Source of the DNA: Lichtheimia corymbifera B2541
Taxonomy: Eukaryota; Mucoromycota; Mucoromycetes; Mucorales; Lichtheimiaceae
Assembly: GCA_000697475.1 (NCBI GenBank)
Contig: JNEU01001172.1
Location: forward strand, 122,321-186,320
DNA: 64,000 nt
Reading direction: 5' to 3'
A program made the position numbers and the translations under genes. The notes under the pieces are model-generated. The model worked only from the letters and a program-made list of their open reading frames with translations, was not told the origin of the DNA and did no database searches. Of this stretch, positions 35,672 to 47,363 are shown in pieces (the stretch's first letter is position 1; each line of letters begins with the position of its first letter).

Positions 35672-38008
35672 GGCAAAAGTAAATGAATGAGAAACGGAAG
35701 ATAAAACAGGGAAGAAAAAGAGCAGTGGATGATTGTAGGGGTCCAGATAAGGATGCCGTACCCTTAAGTAAGATAACTCGCTGCCTAGATGAGCCGAGAC
35801 CTTCCCCCCAACTATTTTCAACCCCTTCCTCTAATCGTTTTGGCGGCCCCTTCTCCCCCGATATCGGCTGCTCACGGAGCCTCATCCAATCATATCCATT
35901 CTTCCATTGGCGATCTCCCGGCAACTGCCTTGCCCTCCATCACGTTTATCTTTTTCAATGACTAACTAGCATTACTCTACTTTATTATCATCTCATGCTA
36001 TTGTAATAATTGTGCCACTGTCATATTTGGAGAGAGATGATGAGATGGCATCTTACTTTTACCTTTAAACACGCACATTTTACATTTGACAATCGGTGGT
36101 ACAGTAAAAAAAGAAAAGAGAGATGAAGGTCGTAAAGTTAATCTTGGCTTAACCGCCAAATTGGTGTGCCACGCACACACGCACACCCAGAAAAGCAATG
36201 AAAAGATAAGTAAGCGTATGTGCAACATGCCCACAAAAAGGTCCATAAAATGACCACCAACCTTACCAACAAAATAGCAGCATTTAGTGCTCGTGAATGA
36301 CCTTGGCGTCAAGGCATTCATGGGACTCATCCCAACCACCACCCCTTCATTCAATACAAGCTACCATCATTGTGATAGCGGGTTGTTGGGGGCTTCCTTT
36401 TTAATTACAGTGACCGGCCAAATACTGATAAGACGTCGTGAGAGCAACATGATAGCACCATGATTATCATGGCTACACTGGTTGATGATCAACGCCATTG
36501 CATGTGCTACACAGACATTACTCGCCACACACATTGACTATCGCATAACGGTGACAAAAGAGCTTTTCTTATTCAAAAGCACTCTCACGCTTTTTGACGA
36601 TAGTGTTGATAGGGTATCCCACAACAATGTATAATGAAACACTATTATGCATAGGCAAATGCAAGAGACGTTTTCATGGGGTTAGGTAAAAAAAAAAGAA
36701 AAACGGATGCAATGCATCCCTTCAAAGATAGCGGTGGTTTTTGTTGCTGGAGAGAGCGGATGATCCGATTGTTACACAGATATCCTGCATATCGTGTATA
36801 TAATAGAGCCAACTTTGGATCTGTCTCTTTTTGCGGGTGATGATATATATGCTGCATCACATGATGTGCCGCCACTGGCATGCATGATGCGTGCTGCACT
36901 CTCATGTGGGTGAGGTATTTTTCTCTCTCCATGACAGCAGCAGCAGCAGCAGTAGCCAGCAGCAGCACTTTTGTCCACGTGGATCCTCTTTGCTGGGACA
37001 CAACAACGAAAGGAATAATGACCACAGACAATGAAGGTGGGAAATATATATTCATTGTTTACATCCAACATTGATAAAATCCATTACTAGTATAACAATG
37101 AGACCTCGTTCTTTCTTGTCGATCCATCTCGGAGGTCGGAGGATATATAGAATGCAAGTGATGCTGGTAATAGTAATGGTGGGCGTTTCTTTTCTGCATA
37201 TCTTATTTAAAGTTATGCATTCTTCTTGTCGGATGTCGGGAGACGGCGTCAGTGTTGCTGCACCACGAGCCTAAACAACACCCTGCAATGGAGAAACAAA
37301 AGGGATGGTGCGTTGGGATAATTCATTACAGCATCATGATGAATCGGTGATGATGTTTCATACAAACTATGTTTGCGACAACAGGAGGAGTAAGCAGCAA
37401 AGGGATACCAAGCCAAAATGTCAAATGTCAGCGGGTTTGGTTGGCATGTTTCGTTCGTTGAGTCAATTAGTATACGGGGTGATGAATGAGTCTATTCCGT
37501 TATTCCGCTGCTAGGCAAGGTTAGTTATCGATCATCACCCTCTACCGCCACCGAATATAATGGTTTCACCTCTGTGGTATCATCGTTTTCCAACACACAC
37601 ATTTATTACAGCCACTCCAGTTTCATGTTTTTCAAGCATGTTGTATGACTTTTGCAGTGGGCGTGGTGGCAAAGACGTGCATCCTGGTTGTGTCGATATG
37701 GGTCATCTGATATCCACAGCATGTAAACAAGCTAATGACGGCACTCCTCCTTATACAAGAAACTGGAGACATTTGTAGCGTGTGTGTGTGTGGTCTTGGC
37801 TGTGACAGGAAAAAGAGAAGGGTGCGAGGAAGGCGCAAAACCTTGATAACAAAACAGTGTTTCGTCCAATGACAAGCGTTACAAGAGCCACACATGGCAT
37901 CACCTGCTACCAATGTGCTGCTTTCCACCACATGTCGCGTGTCTTCACACTACTATAAAAGCACGTTCCTGATTGGCGTCTTGTCATTTTCTCTCCACCT
38001 TTACAACA
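35672..38008. other. Long intergenic region (~2.3 kb), no gene supported
   Basis: ORFs of 90-137 codons occur on both strands but are low-complexity (Cys/His or Ala runs from CAG/CTG repeats near 36935-36970) and have no motif or consistent splicing. It presumably contains the promoters of the flanking divergent genes. Confidence 0.5.
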
Positions 38009-38734
38009 ATGCCTTCCATTCTCTTCTGGGATAATGCCATACGCTCACGCCGTACTTCAACCACATCATCACCCTCCTCGTCTTGTTTCCAATCACCAGC
38101 CCCCTCTGTACACACACCATCATCTCGTCGTATCATTTGCAACGAACAATTACTCCACAGCGTGCTTGCACGCATGGATCAATTTTCTATCGAAGAAGAC
38201 GACGACTCATTATGGGCTTTAGCCAAAGATCTCAAACGTCAACAGGAAGAGGACGAGGATCAGGAACGTCCACACAAGGTTGAAGCATGCTATAATCGAG
38301 TTATTCGCATAATGTTGTATTATACACGTGCCCAAGCAACACTTCACGCAGCCAAGTACTACAAGAAATGTATGAATGTGACACTGCCATGCTGTGGCCC
38401 ATCGCATGTACGTAGTTTGGCTGAACACTTCCGTGATTTGGCAACCAAAGGACTTGAAGAAGAGGAAAAACAAGAGCAGCAAGATCCCACTACTACTGGT
38501 CCCAGCAAGAAAATGTCAGTACGATCCATGTCAGTGAGCAGTTATCGAAGCAGCAGCAGTAGCCAAAGTGGATCTAGTTTCAATTCGACAAGCTCAGCAA
38601 CATGCACTCGCTGTGGTGTAGAGAAAAAGGCCATGCCGGTATGTGCAAAATGCAAAGCACAGGCCTACTGTAGTATCCGTTGTCTCAAAGCACATCAAAC
38701 TGTGCATCAAGAATCGTGTCGCTCACCTCACTGA
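38009..38734 (+). CDS. MYND zinc-finger protein, 241 aa
   Basis: Intronless, 241 residues from ATG 38009, which follows a pyrimidine-rich leader. The C-terminal ~45 residues form a MYND finger: CTRCGVEKKAMPVCAKCKAQ followed by AYCSIRCLKAHQTVHQESC, with all the expected Cys and His ligands. MYND fingers bind proline-rich partners. The N-terminal part is basic and Ser-rich. A middle helical stretch (EACYNRVIRIMLYYTRAQA and LHAAKYYKKC) and a Ser-rich linker (SSSSSQSGSS) precede the finger. No SET or other catalytic domain is present, so it is probably an adaptor. Confidence 0.88.
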   Translation: MPSILFWDNAIRSRRTSTTSSPSSSCFQSPAPSVHTPSSRRIICNEQLLHSVLARMDQFSIEEDDDSLWALAKDLKRQQEEDEDQERPHKVEACYNRVIRIMLYYTRAQATLHAAKYYKKCMNVTLPCCGPSHVRSLAEHFRDLATKGLEEEEKQEQQDPTTTGPSKKMSVRSMSVSSYRSSSSSQSGSSFNSTSSATCTRCGVEKKAMPVCAKCKAQAYCSIRCLKAHQTVHQESCRSPH

Positions 38735-39710
38735 CAGTAGAAGTAGTAGTAGTACTTGCCACATTATCCGATATTTTGCTCCTCTCGTCATACACCCTGC
38801 ATACACGAGATGCACACAACACCCTATACAACCAAACTTGCCGTTTCCTTGTACATGTTTTCTCCTTTTGTCATTCCCCTCCCTTCTCAATCGACAAACT
38901 TGTAACTGTTTGTTTGCCTGATCTGCAAAACATAAATACTCCGCGCTTTTTTTTTCTTGTAACTTGCATTATCCACTGCCCCAATATCGTCTTGGGTGGA
39001 TTGTTGGAACTTTATAAACATATTATGTCATTGTCAATTGCTGCTATATATGTACTACATCGGGTATCGATTTTGGTGTTAGAGAAAACGTAGAGGGGTA
39101 TATGATGTCGAGGATGAATAGGATGGCATGAAAGAGAAGCACTCTCTTATTAGACTTTTGTATACATCATCTCGTGAACACAAAGAATTTGACATCCCTC
39201 TACCTCCAATGCTGAAACTCCAAACAAAGCGTAGCGTGTGTTTTTGTACGCCAATCCCCCCTTTTTTCCACCTGATGTAAAAAAGAAAAACCTTCATCAC
39301 GCAACAACGATAACCATGTTTCTCTCTTTTTGCGTGTATCCCGTCTTTTGGATCTTGCTTACATCAATGTGTCATGTTGTCCAGGTGCATTGATTGGAAG
39401 CACAAGATGCAAAACATACATAAAAAACCCGTGTCATTATAGTCGTGGCTGCGCACAGCCTCGTCAGGTATCCCAGAAAGCGCGTAACGATACCGTGAAG
39501 GAAATGGAAAAAGAAAAACAATACACAGCAGCTTCGTTGCTGTTTCAGAATAGCATTTACACATACACAAACACTCAAGCAATGACACAATCGGTCTTCT
39601 TGATAGAAACATGTCTTTGGTTTATTGTTGCATCGGAAGTGTCAAACGAATGTTCCTGTATATACCCTTTGATGGATTATCCGAAATTATATACAAATGT
39701 GCAGTTGTTA
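38735..39710. other. Intergenic, no gene seen
   Basis: 3' flanks of two convergent genes (MYND protein and FYVE/ARM protein); ORFs have no motif. Confidence 0.55.
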
Positions 39711-42330
39711 CTATTCTACGCCTTGCTTTGAAGATGCTGCATTGTTGTTCTGGTGCCCACCATCCTGCTTTCCTTTTTTCTTTTTCGACTTTTTCGATTT
39801 GCCTGTGGTGGATGATGATGTGTTGACTCCACTTGTTGTTGTTGCGGGTTTGTTGGTGGTCGATGATGTCGAATCGCTGCTTTGTTGCTGTTGTTCACCC
39901 GTAATCCCCGCACGAGTTGCCTTTTCCTTGATGCTCCTCGCACGCTTTAACGTATCAGCGTCTTTGCTATCCACCAGCACACGTAGGATAAAGGAGTATG
40001 CATCGCTGAATATCCCGTCCCAATTAGGTTTATCCTCTCGTTCATCCGAAACTAGAATGCTCAATCAATACCAGCACTTTTTTTTTTACTTCCTTTGATT
40101 ACCCATGACTTACCGAATGCACTCAAATTATCGATGGCACGTACAATGTGTCGCTGAATATCTGCAGTCACCGTATCGTTCTGTCCCATGGCAAGCAAAG
40201 TAGGTAACACGTCGTATGCGTTATCTTTCAAATCACCGTCGGTTGCATATGCAAGCATCAATCCATTGTTTTCCTCTGGCAAAACAAGAATAAAAATAGC
40301 AATTAGCTTTTGCAATTCGAAACGTCATAGTATAATTGTACATACCGTACAGCGCGAAATTGGCTAAGCAACGTGCTACATGTCGATGGACCTCGGCGTG
40401 TTCGGGAAACGTAGATGGCACATTGCAGATATACTTGAGCAGCCGTGGTTGCGCCATAAGCTTGGTTTGAGACTCTTCTAAATCCAACATTGAGCATCAT
40501 CATCAATTATTATTCCCCTGTCCCCCTTGTTCAATCACTTACGGTTAGTTGCAAAGTTGGCCAGTGCACAGCATATATGAGAAACAGCCGACGGATTCAT
40601 TGAAACGTATTTCTGCATATCGTCCTTGCCATCCACACTGCGCGAAAGGTAATACGACAGGTCTTCTTTTCGCTGCTTGCTATTATCTTGTTGCGGTAAA
40701 AGAGCAATGACCGATACTAACGCCCGAGCCACATCTCCAGCCAGCAATGCGGGCTTATATTTATCTAAAGATACGTGGTTTAGTTGTTCATGCTTCAGGT
40801 CACAGTCTCTCGCGTTCCCATTTTACCATTTCTCAAGGATAGATAGGCAATTGATTTTGCAAGATATTTCCGCACATCATCATTGGTAGATTGTATCAGG
40901 CTTGCAAACTTATCGGATCCTCGTACAAGTTCAATAATGGCCGGTTGATGCGTCACTGTCACAACATGCAATGTTGTTATTAAAGGAAACATCACCATGT
41001 CCACCCATTCAGACCCTTACCCTGACCACTGATAGCCGATATTGCCTTTGCCGCTAAGCTCTGGATGATTTGTCCTCGTTCTTTGAGTTGTAGAGAAGAT
41101 ACCTCCTCTTGATCATCATCGCCATTGGATGTTGCCTTGTCTTGCCGCTGAGGATGATGACTGGCACTGCTAGAAGTTACGCTCTGGGTATCTTGCTGAT
41201 TGGATGTAGGAGCAGTGGTTGGTTCATAAGCAGCCAATGTTAAAAGCGTGAAGAATATGCCGTCGTCTACAATATTGGTCTGGCTGAGAATGCCAGCACG
41301 AGCTAGCTGGTATAGCACATGCGCGCAATTGATCACGATCTCCAGTACGACTTCTTGTTGCTGAATCATGGTGTTCTCCTCATCCTCATTATTCTCCTGA
41401 GCTTCGTTTTCTTGATAGCCAGTCGCTGAATGGATTGATGATGGCGATGAATGGTGTTTCTTGGTGGTGTCTTTGGTATCATAGTAAATGTAATGCTCGA
41501 CCAGATGTAGTAATGGAGGTAGAGCCCATTTGGTGATAATAACAGGGCGTACCGATTCTAAACAGCAATGATGAGTCATTCGTTATTCTTGGTTTCGAAA
41601 AGTAGAGGGGTACCTTTCTCAGCGAGGATTGCCAGAATCGTAGTGGTCAAATGATGCAAGTGGATACTCGATGATGTCCTGCATAGCCATATCAGTGCAT
41701 CGATGGCGCCGTACGCAATAATGTTGTGGATATCCTTTTCTAATCATCATCACACGTCAATTATGTCATATAATACTATGCTCCACCACCATCACCCCAT
41801 GCTTGCATTTACCATTATCTCGCTCAATCAACTCCAATAAACCACGAGCACCATGGATCTAAGTAAATCAACCCATCATATTAGTATACTGCTTGGCATA
41901 AACCTAGTCATTTCCTCACCTGGGTCGATAAACCATGATCATCGTCTATCGCATATGTCACCAGATAGGCCACCTCGAAGCATCCATTGCATACTCGTAC
42001 AGGCCGAGAGCCATACCCAAGTTGCGGAAGAGGTACACTCTTGGATGAGCACTCTTGGCAATAGATGTTCCCGCTGTTTTTCTTCCTAATTAGCCCAATG
42101 TCCAAACAAGCCGTAGTCGAACATTACCAGTGCCTGCAATGGTGCTAAAGTACGTCCATGGGAATACCTTTGAGTTAGTGTCCAATTGGAGATTAAGTCC
42201 AACAATAGCCTACCCTACGTCGTATAGCATTGAAAGGCGAGCTGCAAAGAGTGCACTGCGTTACATCGGTGTCGTTAATCCATACTGGGCGAGGGAGTAA
42301 AAAGGTCTGTCGGTCATCTTGCAGTTGCAT
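39711..42330 (-). CDS. FYVE zinc finger plus armadillo-repeat protein
   Basis: Predicted endosomal PI3P-binding scaffold. Eleven exons (42214-42330, 42128-42144, 41920-42073, 41813-41858, 41614-41739, 41021-41557, 40827-40955, 40543-40764, 40346-40477, 40114-40275, 39711-40051) join in phase to 660 residues. The N-terminal FYVE finger is complete: WIND (WxxD), CTLCSSPF, RRRHHCRHCG, YCQECSSKSVPLPQ and RPVRVCNGC. The RHHCRHC core is on a 17-nt micro-exon. Armadillo-like helices follow (GARGLLELIERDN; SLAAKAISAISGQ; VRKYLAKSIAYLSLRN; ALANFATN; VARCLANFALYE; HIVRAIDNLSAF). A disordered insert (about 41100-41480) and a lysine-rich tail (GKSKKSKKKKGKQ) complete it. All seven introns from exon 4 onward are phase 1. 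The start at 42330 (MQLQDDRQTF) is the first ATG after an in-frame stop; an extra upstream exon cannot be excluded. Confidence 0.85.
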
Positions 42331-43280
42331 AATCTCACGGAAAAGAAGTTGTATCAAGGTGAGTGTGTATCAAGTTCCGATAGAATTGATGAGATGGTCA
42401 TGCATAATCGTTTCCCACATGTCATCCATTGCACCCATATTGTTATCCAGGAACACTTCCACAAGCCTATGCCCCTTTTCTAGATACAGTGCTATCCCAT
42501 CATTATATTACCTCTCTTCTCACACCACCACTTGCATTATGCAATGCATAACTCGCACGTCCTCAACCCCGTGACACAAGCTGCCATGGCAACCACATCA
42601 TAACAATAAACACCTACACACTATGACCCACCCAACATATATAAAATTGCATAGTATTTGACATGATATTATATTTGACTTTTTGAAGAATGGGTTGGAT
42701 ACAACGCATGTCACGTGGAAGAATCGTGCCTGGGGGCCAAGGTGCACACATGATTTGGATACAGTGAGTCATCATAATGGACAATGTACATATTTCATGG
42801 TGATACAAAGGCCTTTGTATGGCATTCGATGCAGCTCATGCTGATCCCTAGAATGCAGCACTTTCATCTGAGTATGCCGTTATGGCCTCCAGGTCTCAAC
42901 CGTCTATTATTATGACGGCGTACCACAAATGGCGTAAACACACTCCTCTTCACGCTACTCACCAAAAGTTAGATTAGTATACGTGTTATTTGTAACTTCC
43001 AAGGCATATTTGAGTTTGGAGCTAAGAAGATAAAGGAAAAGAAAACCCGGGGATTCTCATCAAGCCTCACAATAATAGGGTGCTGCAATTGTTGGATCAT
43101 GGTTACACCCGCAAACACCAGCAGCATGAATGTCGGGCTTGGCTTTTGGCTTTTTTTTTGTTTTCGAATTTTGTTATTTACCACATTTAGATCCTTTATT
43201 TTTAGTGCTGGATGGTTACAGCCAACATCCACGATTCCTTGTCTATCTTTTCTTTCTTCTTTTTCGTTCTTGACGTACTA
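42331..43280. other. Divergent promoter region, no gene supported
   Basis: A minus-strand frame near 42395-42470 (LDNNMGAMDDMWETIM) looks protein-like but ends in a stop before the FYVE start. It may be leader sequence or an unresolved exon. Nothing else is recognisable. Confidence 0.45.
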
Positions 43281-44734
43281 ATGTGGTCTAGCAACGCTGT
43301 CGATTCAATGATGCGGTCGCCACGAGGATATATCAACTTACTACGCCTCGCATGGCTTTTGGCAGTCTTTTACGGTGAGGTCTATATTTTTTGGAGTGCA
43401 GCAAGACTTTGTGCACCATGGCCTGGAAAAGCACAGCATGTATCAAACGTAAGTAGTGACGACAGGTTGATTAAGATTGACTGGTAACCATAGCAACATG
43501 CTTTCATTGTGTAGTCTCTACAACAACCAGAGAGGCTCATGCTTGTGAGTGATACTCAATTGAAGGACGCATATTCCTACAACATTATACCCGACGTGTT
43601 TGTGCGAGTGATCGAGTTTTACAGTGACTTGTATCAAAAGCGCAGTTATCGATTTTTGGAACAACAGCTGTATCCACAGGCGACTGTATTTTTAGGAAAT
43701 TTGATCGAGGGTGGTCGTCAATGGAGTGATGCAGGGTAAGACCCAGGGTTATGGTTACTTTTTGTGTGTTGCGTGTATTGATTGTTATCTCCTGTGACAC
43801 CAGATTTGAATATCATGCTGCGCGTTTCCATCGATTGTTTTCCTCCTTCTCGCAACCACACTATCATATGGCAGGCACGCATGATATTGGTTTTGGTGAT
43901 GGTATCAAATCCCATGAGGTGAACAGGTTCCAGAACGAGTTTGGTCCAACCTCGTATACATTTCAAACAACCCATTACTCTGCTGTGATTGTTGACACAC
44001 TTTCTTTGTCGTCAACGTTGAATCTCAGTACCAAAGAAACCGCACTAAATCTCAACCTGCCACCCCAGCCACGTATCTTGTTCACTCATATGCCTTTATA
44101 TCGACGCGATAAACCTTGCAATGTCATGGATCCATCGTCATCAACAACAAATCGAAAGGAGGAAGATGGCCAGTACCAGAAACCAACAGCCCAAATCGTT
44201 CAGGAACGCAAGCATCAGTATCAGGGGATGTTGGATCAAGAATTGTCAAAAGAGCTCCTGGATTGGATTCAGCCTGTTGTGGTATTTTCAGGCAGCCACC
44301 ATCCCTATTGTCATGTCAAACACGAGGACATACATGAAATAACAGTGCCTGCATTCAACATGGGGATCAAGGGTGGTGGTGGCGTTGTCCTTGTCAATCT
44401 TTCTGAGAATGATAGGGTTACCGCCAAAGTGTGTTGGATGCCTGATCAAGTGGGTATCTATATTGGCTATGGGTGTCTATGGCTAGGAACTCTTTTGGCG
44501 TTGTTGTTGTACCATCTTTTTCAGCATCGGAAAACAATGACTTGGTCGTGGGCGTTGCTAACATCACATGACTACGAAATTGGATACAAAAAGAAGCAAC
44601 ACGATGATATTGTAACCAATGCATATATACGAAGACTCAAGAGGAAATGGCTTATAGACTTTATTCGAGATGTTTTAGAAGTGGGATGTACAACAGCTGC
44701 TATATATGTTGCATGTTTAATAGTTATAATATAA
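43281..44734 (+). CDS. Ted1/Cdc1/PGAP5-like membrane protein, metal-binding motifs lost
   Basis: Resembles ER metallophosphoesterases that trim ethanolamine phosphate from GPI anchors. Exons 43281-43448, 43515-43735 and 43804-44734 join in phase to 439 residues. An N-terminal membrane helix (LRLAWLLAVFYGEVYIFW) is followed by a lumenal phosphoesterase-like domain, a second membrane helix (IGYGCLWLGTLLALLLYHLF), a cytosolic basic stretch and a final hydrophobic segment (TTAAIYVACLIVII). The fold motifs are present but altered: LVSDTQLKD for the first Asp motif, FLGNLIEGGR where GDLFDGGR is expected, GTHDIGF for GNHDIGF, and SGSHHPYC for SGDDHDYC. With these ligands gone, two-metal catalysis is unlikely; a structural or binding role is inferred. 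No disruption of the frame is seen, so it is a gene rather than a pseudogene. Confidence 0.85.
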
Positions 44735-44935
44735 ACATAAGCTGTAAGAGAGAGATCAGTGGTACAAACGGGGGATGAAGATCATTGCATGTGCGCATCG
44801 GCCACTCGCGCGTGCGTGTGAGTGAGTGAGTGAGTGTGTGTGTGTGTGAATGGTAAGAGGACTTGCTCCGAAAGAACCTACTCTACGTATTACTCTTCCG
44901 CTCAACATATTGCTATCCATTGACTTACCTTTGAC
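44735..44935. repeat. Short intergenic spacer with GTGA/GT microsatellite
   Basis: The promoter region of CCR4 contains GTGAGTGAGTGAGTGA followed by a GT run (about 44815-44848). Confidence 0.8.
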
Positions 44936-47122
44936 ATGTACGCCAATAATTCATTTGCACGGTATGCCGTGCCGATGAGCGGCAGCAAACAACAGCAGCA
45001 ACAACAACAGCAACCCACCAATTCACTTGTCAATCTGCATTCGTCATCCGATGTGTCTCTTTCTCTGGCAGGCAGCACGTCAACCCATGTAGCACGCCAA
45101 TTATCTTATGCACAGATTTCACGGCAATCGTCGTCACCACACCATCATGCTCGTACAGCTGCAGCCATGGCTCGTAATGCTCCTGTTTCTTCGACGGTGA
45201 CTATCACTGATCCGAATAACCCCAGCAAGTCTCTGAACGGCTTCAGCAAAACGGAAGTTGGACGACCGGCAAGATCATCAATGATGAATGAAGCGACTGA
45301 AGAGAGCTCTCAGACATGGACGACGTTGGATATGGGTGGAATGGGGCTAAAGAACCTTGCATTGGCTGTATGCAATTATTCATTTCTCACCGTGCTCTAC
45401 TTGAATCACAACAACTTGACATTTCTACCGCCTGCTCTATCAAAGTTATCTCATCTCAAGACATTGGATGTGTCTGGCAACAAACTTACCGATGTTCCAC
45501 CTGATCTCGGATTACTTATCAATCTACGAGAGCTCCTGCTTTTCGATAACAACCTCGTCACGTTACCATCCGAACTCGGCTCGCTCTATCAACTTGAAAC
45601 ACTGGGCCTGGAAGGCAATCCGCTACATCAAGATATTAGAGATATCCTCATTCAAGAGGGATCAGCTGCTGTCATCCAGTCTCTACGAGAGAATGCACCA
45701 GGTAAACTACTCTTCCAATATCAATGATTGTAAATTAACGACAAATTCATATATCTAGTGGGGATGCCACCTCCTCAACGAGAGTGGATCGCAGTAGATA
45801 CCAGCGGATCAGAAACAGATCCAGGTAATATTCGAATGACAATGATAATGATGACGCTCGTACTTACATGGATGTAATTCATCAGGGAGATTCACGGTGC
45901 TATGCTACAACATCCTCTGTCAAAAATATGTCACAAGTCAAGCATATGGATATGCACCTTCATGGGCATTGAGTTGGGAATATCGCAAGGAGCTCATCCT
46001 CTCTGAAATTTTTGGTTGCGATGTGGATATCGTCTGTCTTCAAGTAAGTATCATTCAGGGACAACAAAGCAAGATGAAGATGGGTTGACAATGCTATCTA
46101 GGAACTATCTCTAGATTTATACGAGGATGAATTCAGGGAGGAATTTAGACAACGTGGTGATTATGACAGCGTTTACTATCCCAAATCAAGAGCAAAGACC
46201 ATGTCAGGAACGGAGCGAGGCCAAGTGGATGGATGTGCAACGTTTTTCAAGTCATCAAAGTATGTCCCATGTTAATCAGCCAAATGGGTTGATACTAACA
46301 ACATGCTCTTTAGGTTCGAATTGATTGAGGTGCATTTAATGGAATACAATCAAAAAGCGCTGCAACGTGCCGACTTTAAGAAGAGCGCTGATATATACAA
46401 CCGCGTCATGACCAAGGACAATATTGCGGTGCTGACGATGCTAGAAAACAAGGAAACCTTGGATCGTATCCTCGTTGCCAATACACATCTTCACTGGGAT
46501 CCATCGTTTGCAGACGTCAAATTGGTACAAGTTGGTATGCTATTGGATGGCATTGAGAAGTTTGCTACAAAGTACTTGAAACCACCTGCCACTTCACCTA
46601 ATGGACCCACCTATGGTTCGACATCTGACCTACCTACTCTCATCGCTGGCGACTTCAATTCTGAACCTGTGTCCGGTGTTTATGAATTTTTGTCAAAGGG
46701 ATTGGTTCGTGAAAACCATGACGACTTTGGAGAATATCTTTACGGCGATTATACCAAGGAAGGTCTCTCTCACAATTTGAGTCTCAAGAGTGCTTATGCA
46801 TCCATGGATGAGCTTCCCTTCACCAATTACACGCCCGACTTTAAAGGTGTCTTGGATTATATTTGGTCGACAACCAACACGCTTCAAGTCATGTCATTAC
46901 TTGGGCCTATTGACAAGCAGTATCTTGGCAAAGTGATTGGATTTCCCAATCCACATTTTCCATCCGAGTAAGTTGGATCACATCTTTTCTCTTTTCCCTC
47001 TCCCATACCATACTCATATCTCTATCCACGTACATAGTCATATTCCCATCATGGTTGAGCTTCAGTGCAAGACTCCCAGGGCAGCGGAAAAGAAAGCAGC
47101 GGACAAACAAGGCAAGCGATAG
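44936..47122 (+). CDS. CCR4: Ccr4 deadenylase (CCR4-NOT complex)
   Basis: Catalytic poly(A)-shortening nuclease of the CCR4-NOT complex. Six exons (44936-45701, 45759-45824, 45886-46043, 46102-46259, 46314-46967, 47038-47122) join in phase to 628 residues. A disordered N terminus with a glutamine run (about 44990-45012) precedes leucine-rich repeats (LTVLYLNHNNLTFLPPAL, HLKTLDVSGNKLTDVPPDL, ETLGLEGNPL) that bind the Caf1 subunit. The Mg-dependent EEP domain follows: FTVLCYNILC, CLQE with the catalytic Glu split by an intron, VANTHLHWDP, LIAGDFNS, and the terminal SDHIPIMVEL, with its Asp codon split across the last intron. A basic tail ends the protein. All catalytic motifs are intact. Confidence 0.96.
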
Positions 47123-47363
47123 GCACGCTGTTTGCATGGATTACCCTTTTTTATTATTCTTATTCAACCGTTCTTCACTTCCTTTATCCTCGTATACTCG
47201 CTTTCCGCATTTCCTTCTCCCTATCATCCTCTAGTACATATATGTCTTTTGTTTCTTTTGTAATTGGGGCGTTACTTTATCTTTCCATTTTGGCTGTAAA
47301 TGAATCATTTTCTTTTTCACTTTGAACATTATCTTTATAATCTGCATGGAACAATTTCTTAAT

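Noticed and set aside
36645..37055. 136-codon minus-strand ORF and overlapping plus-strand ORFs
   Set aside because: Low-complexity runs from CAG/CTG repeats, no motif, no splice pattern.
42395..42490. Possible extra 5' exon of the FYVE/ARM gene (LDNNMGAMDDMWETIM)
   Set aside because: It ends in an in-frame stop before the FYVE exon and no GT donor of adequate quality was found; noted only as an uncertainty.
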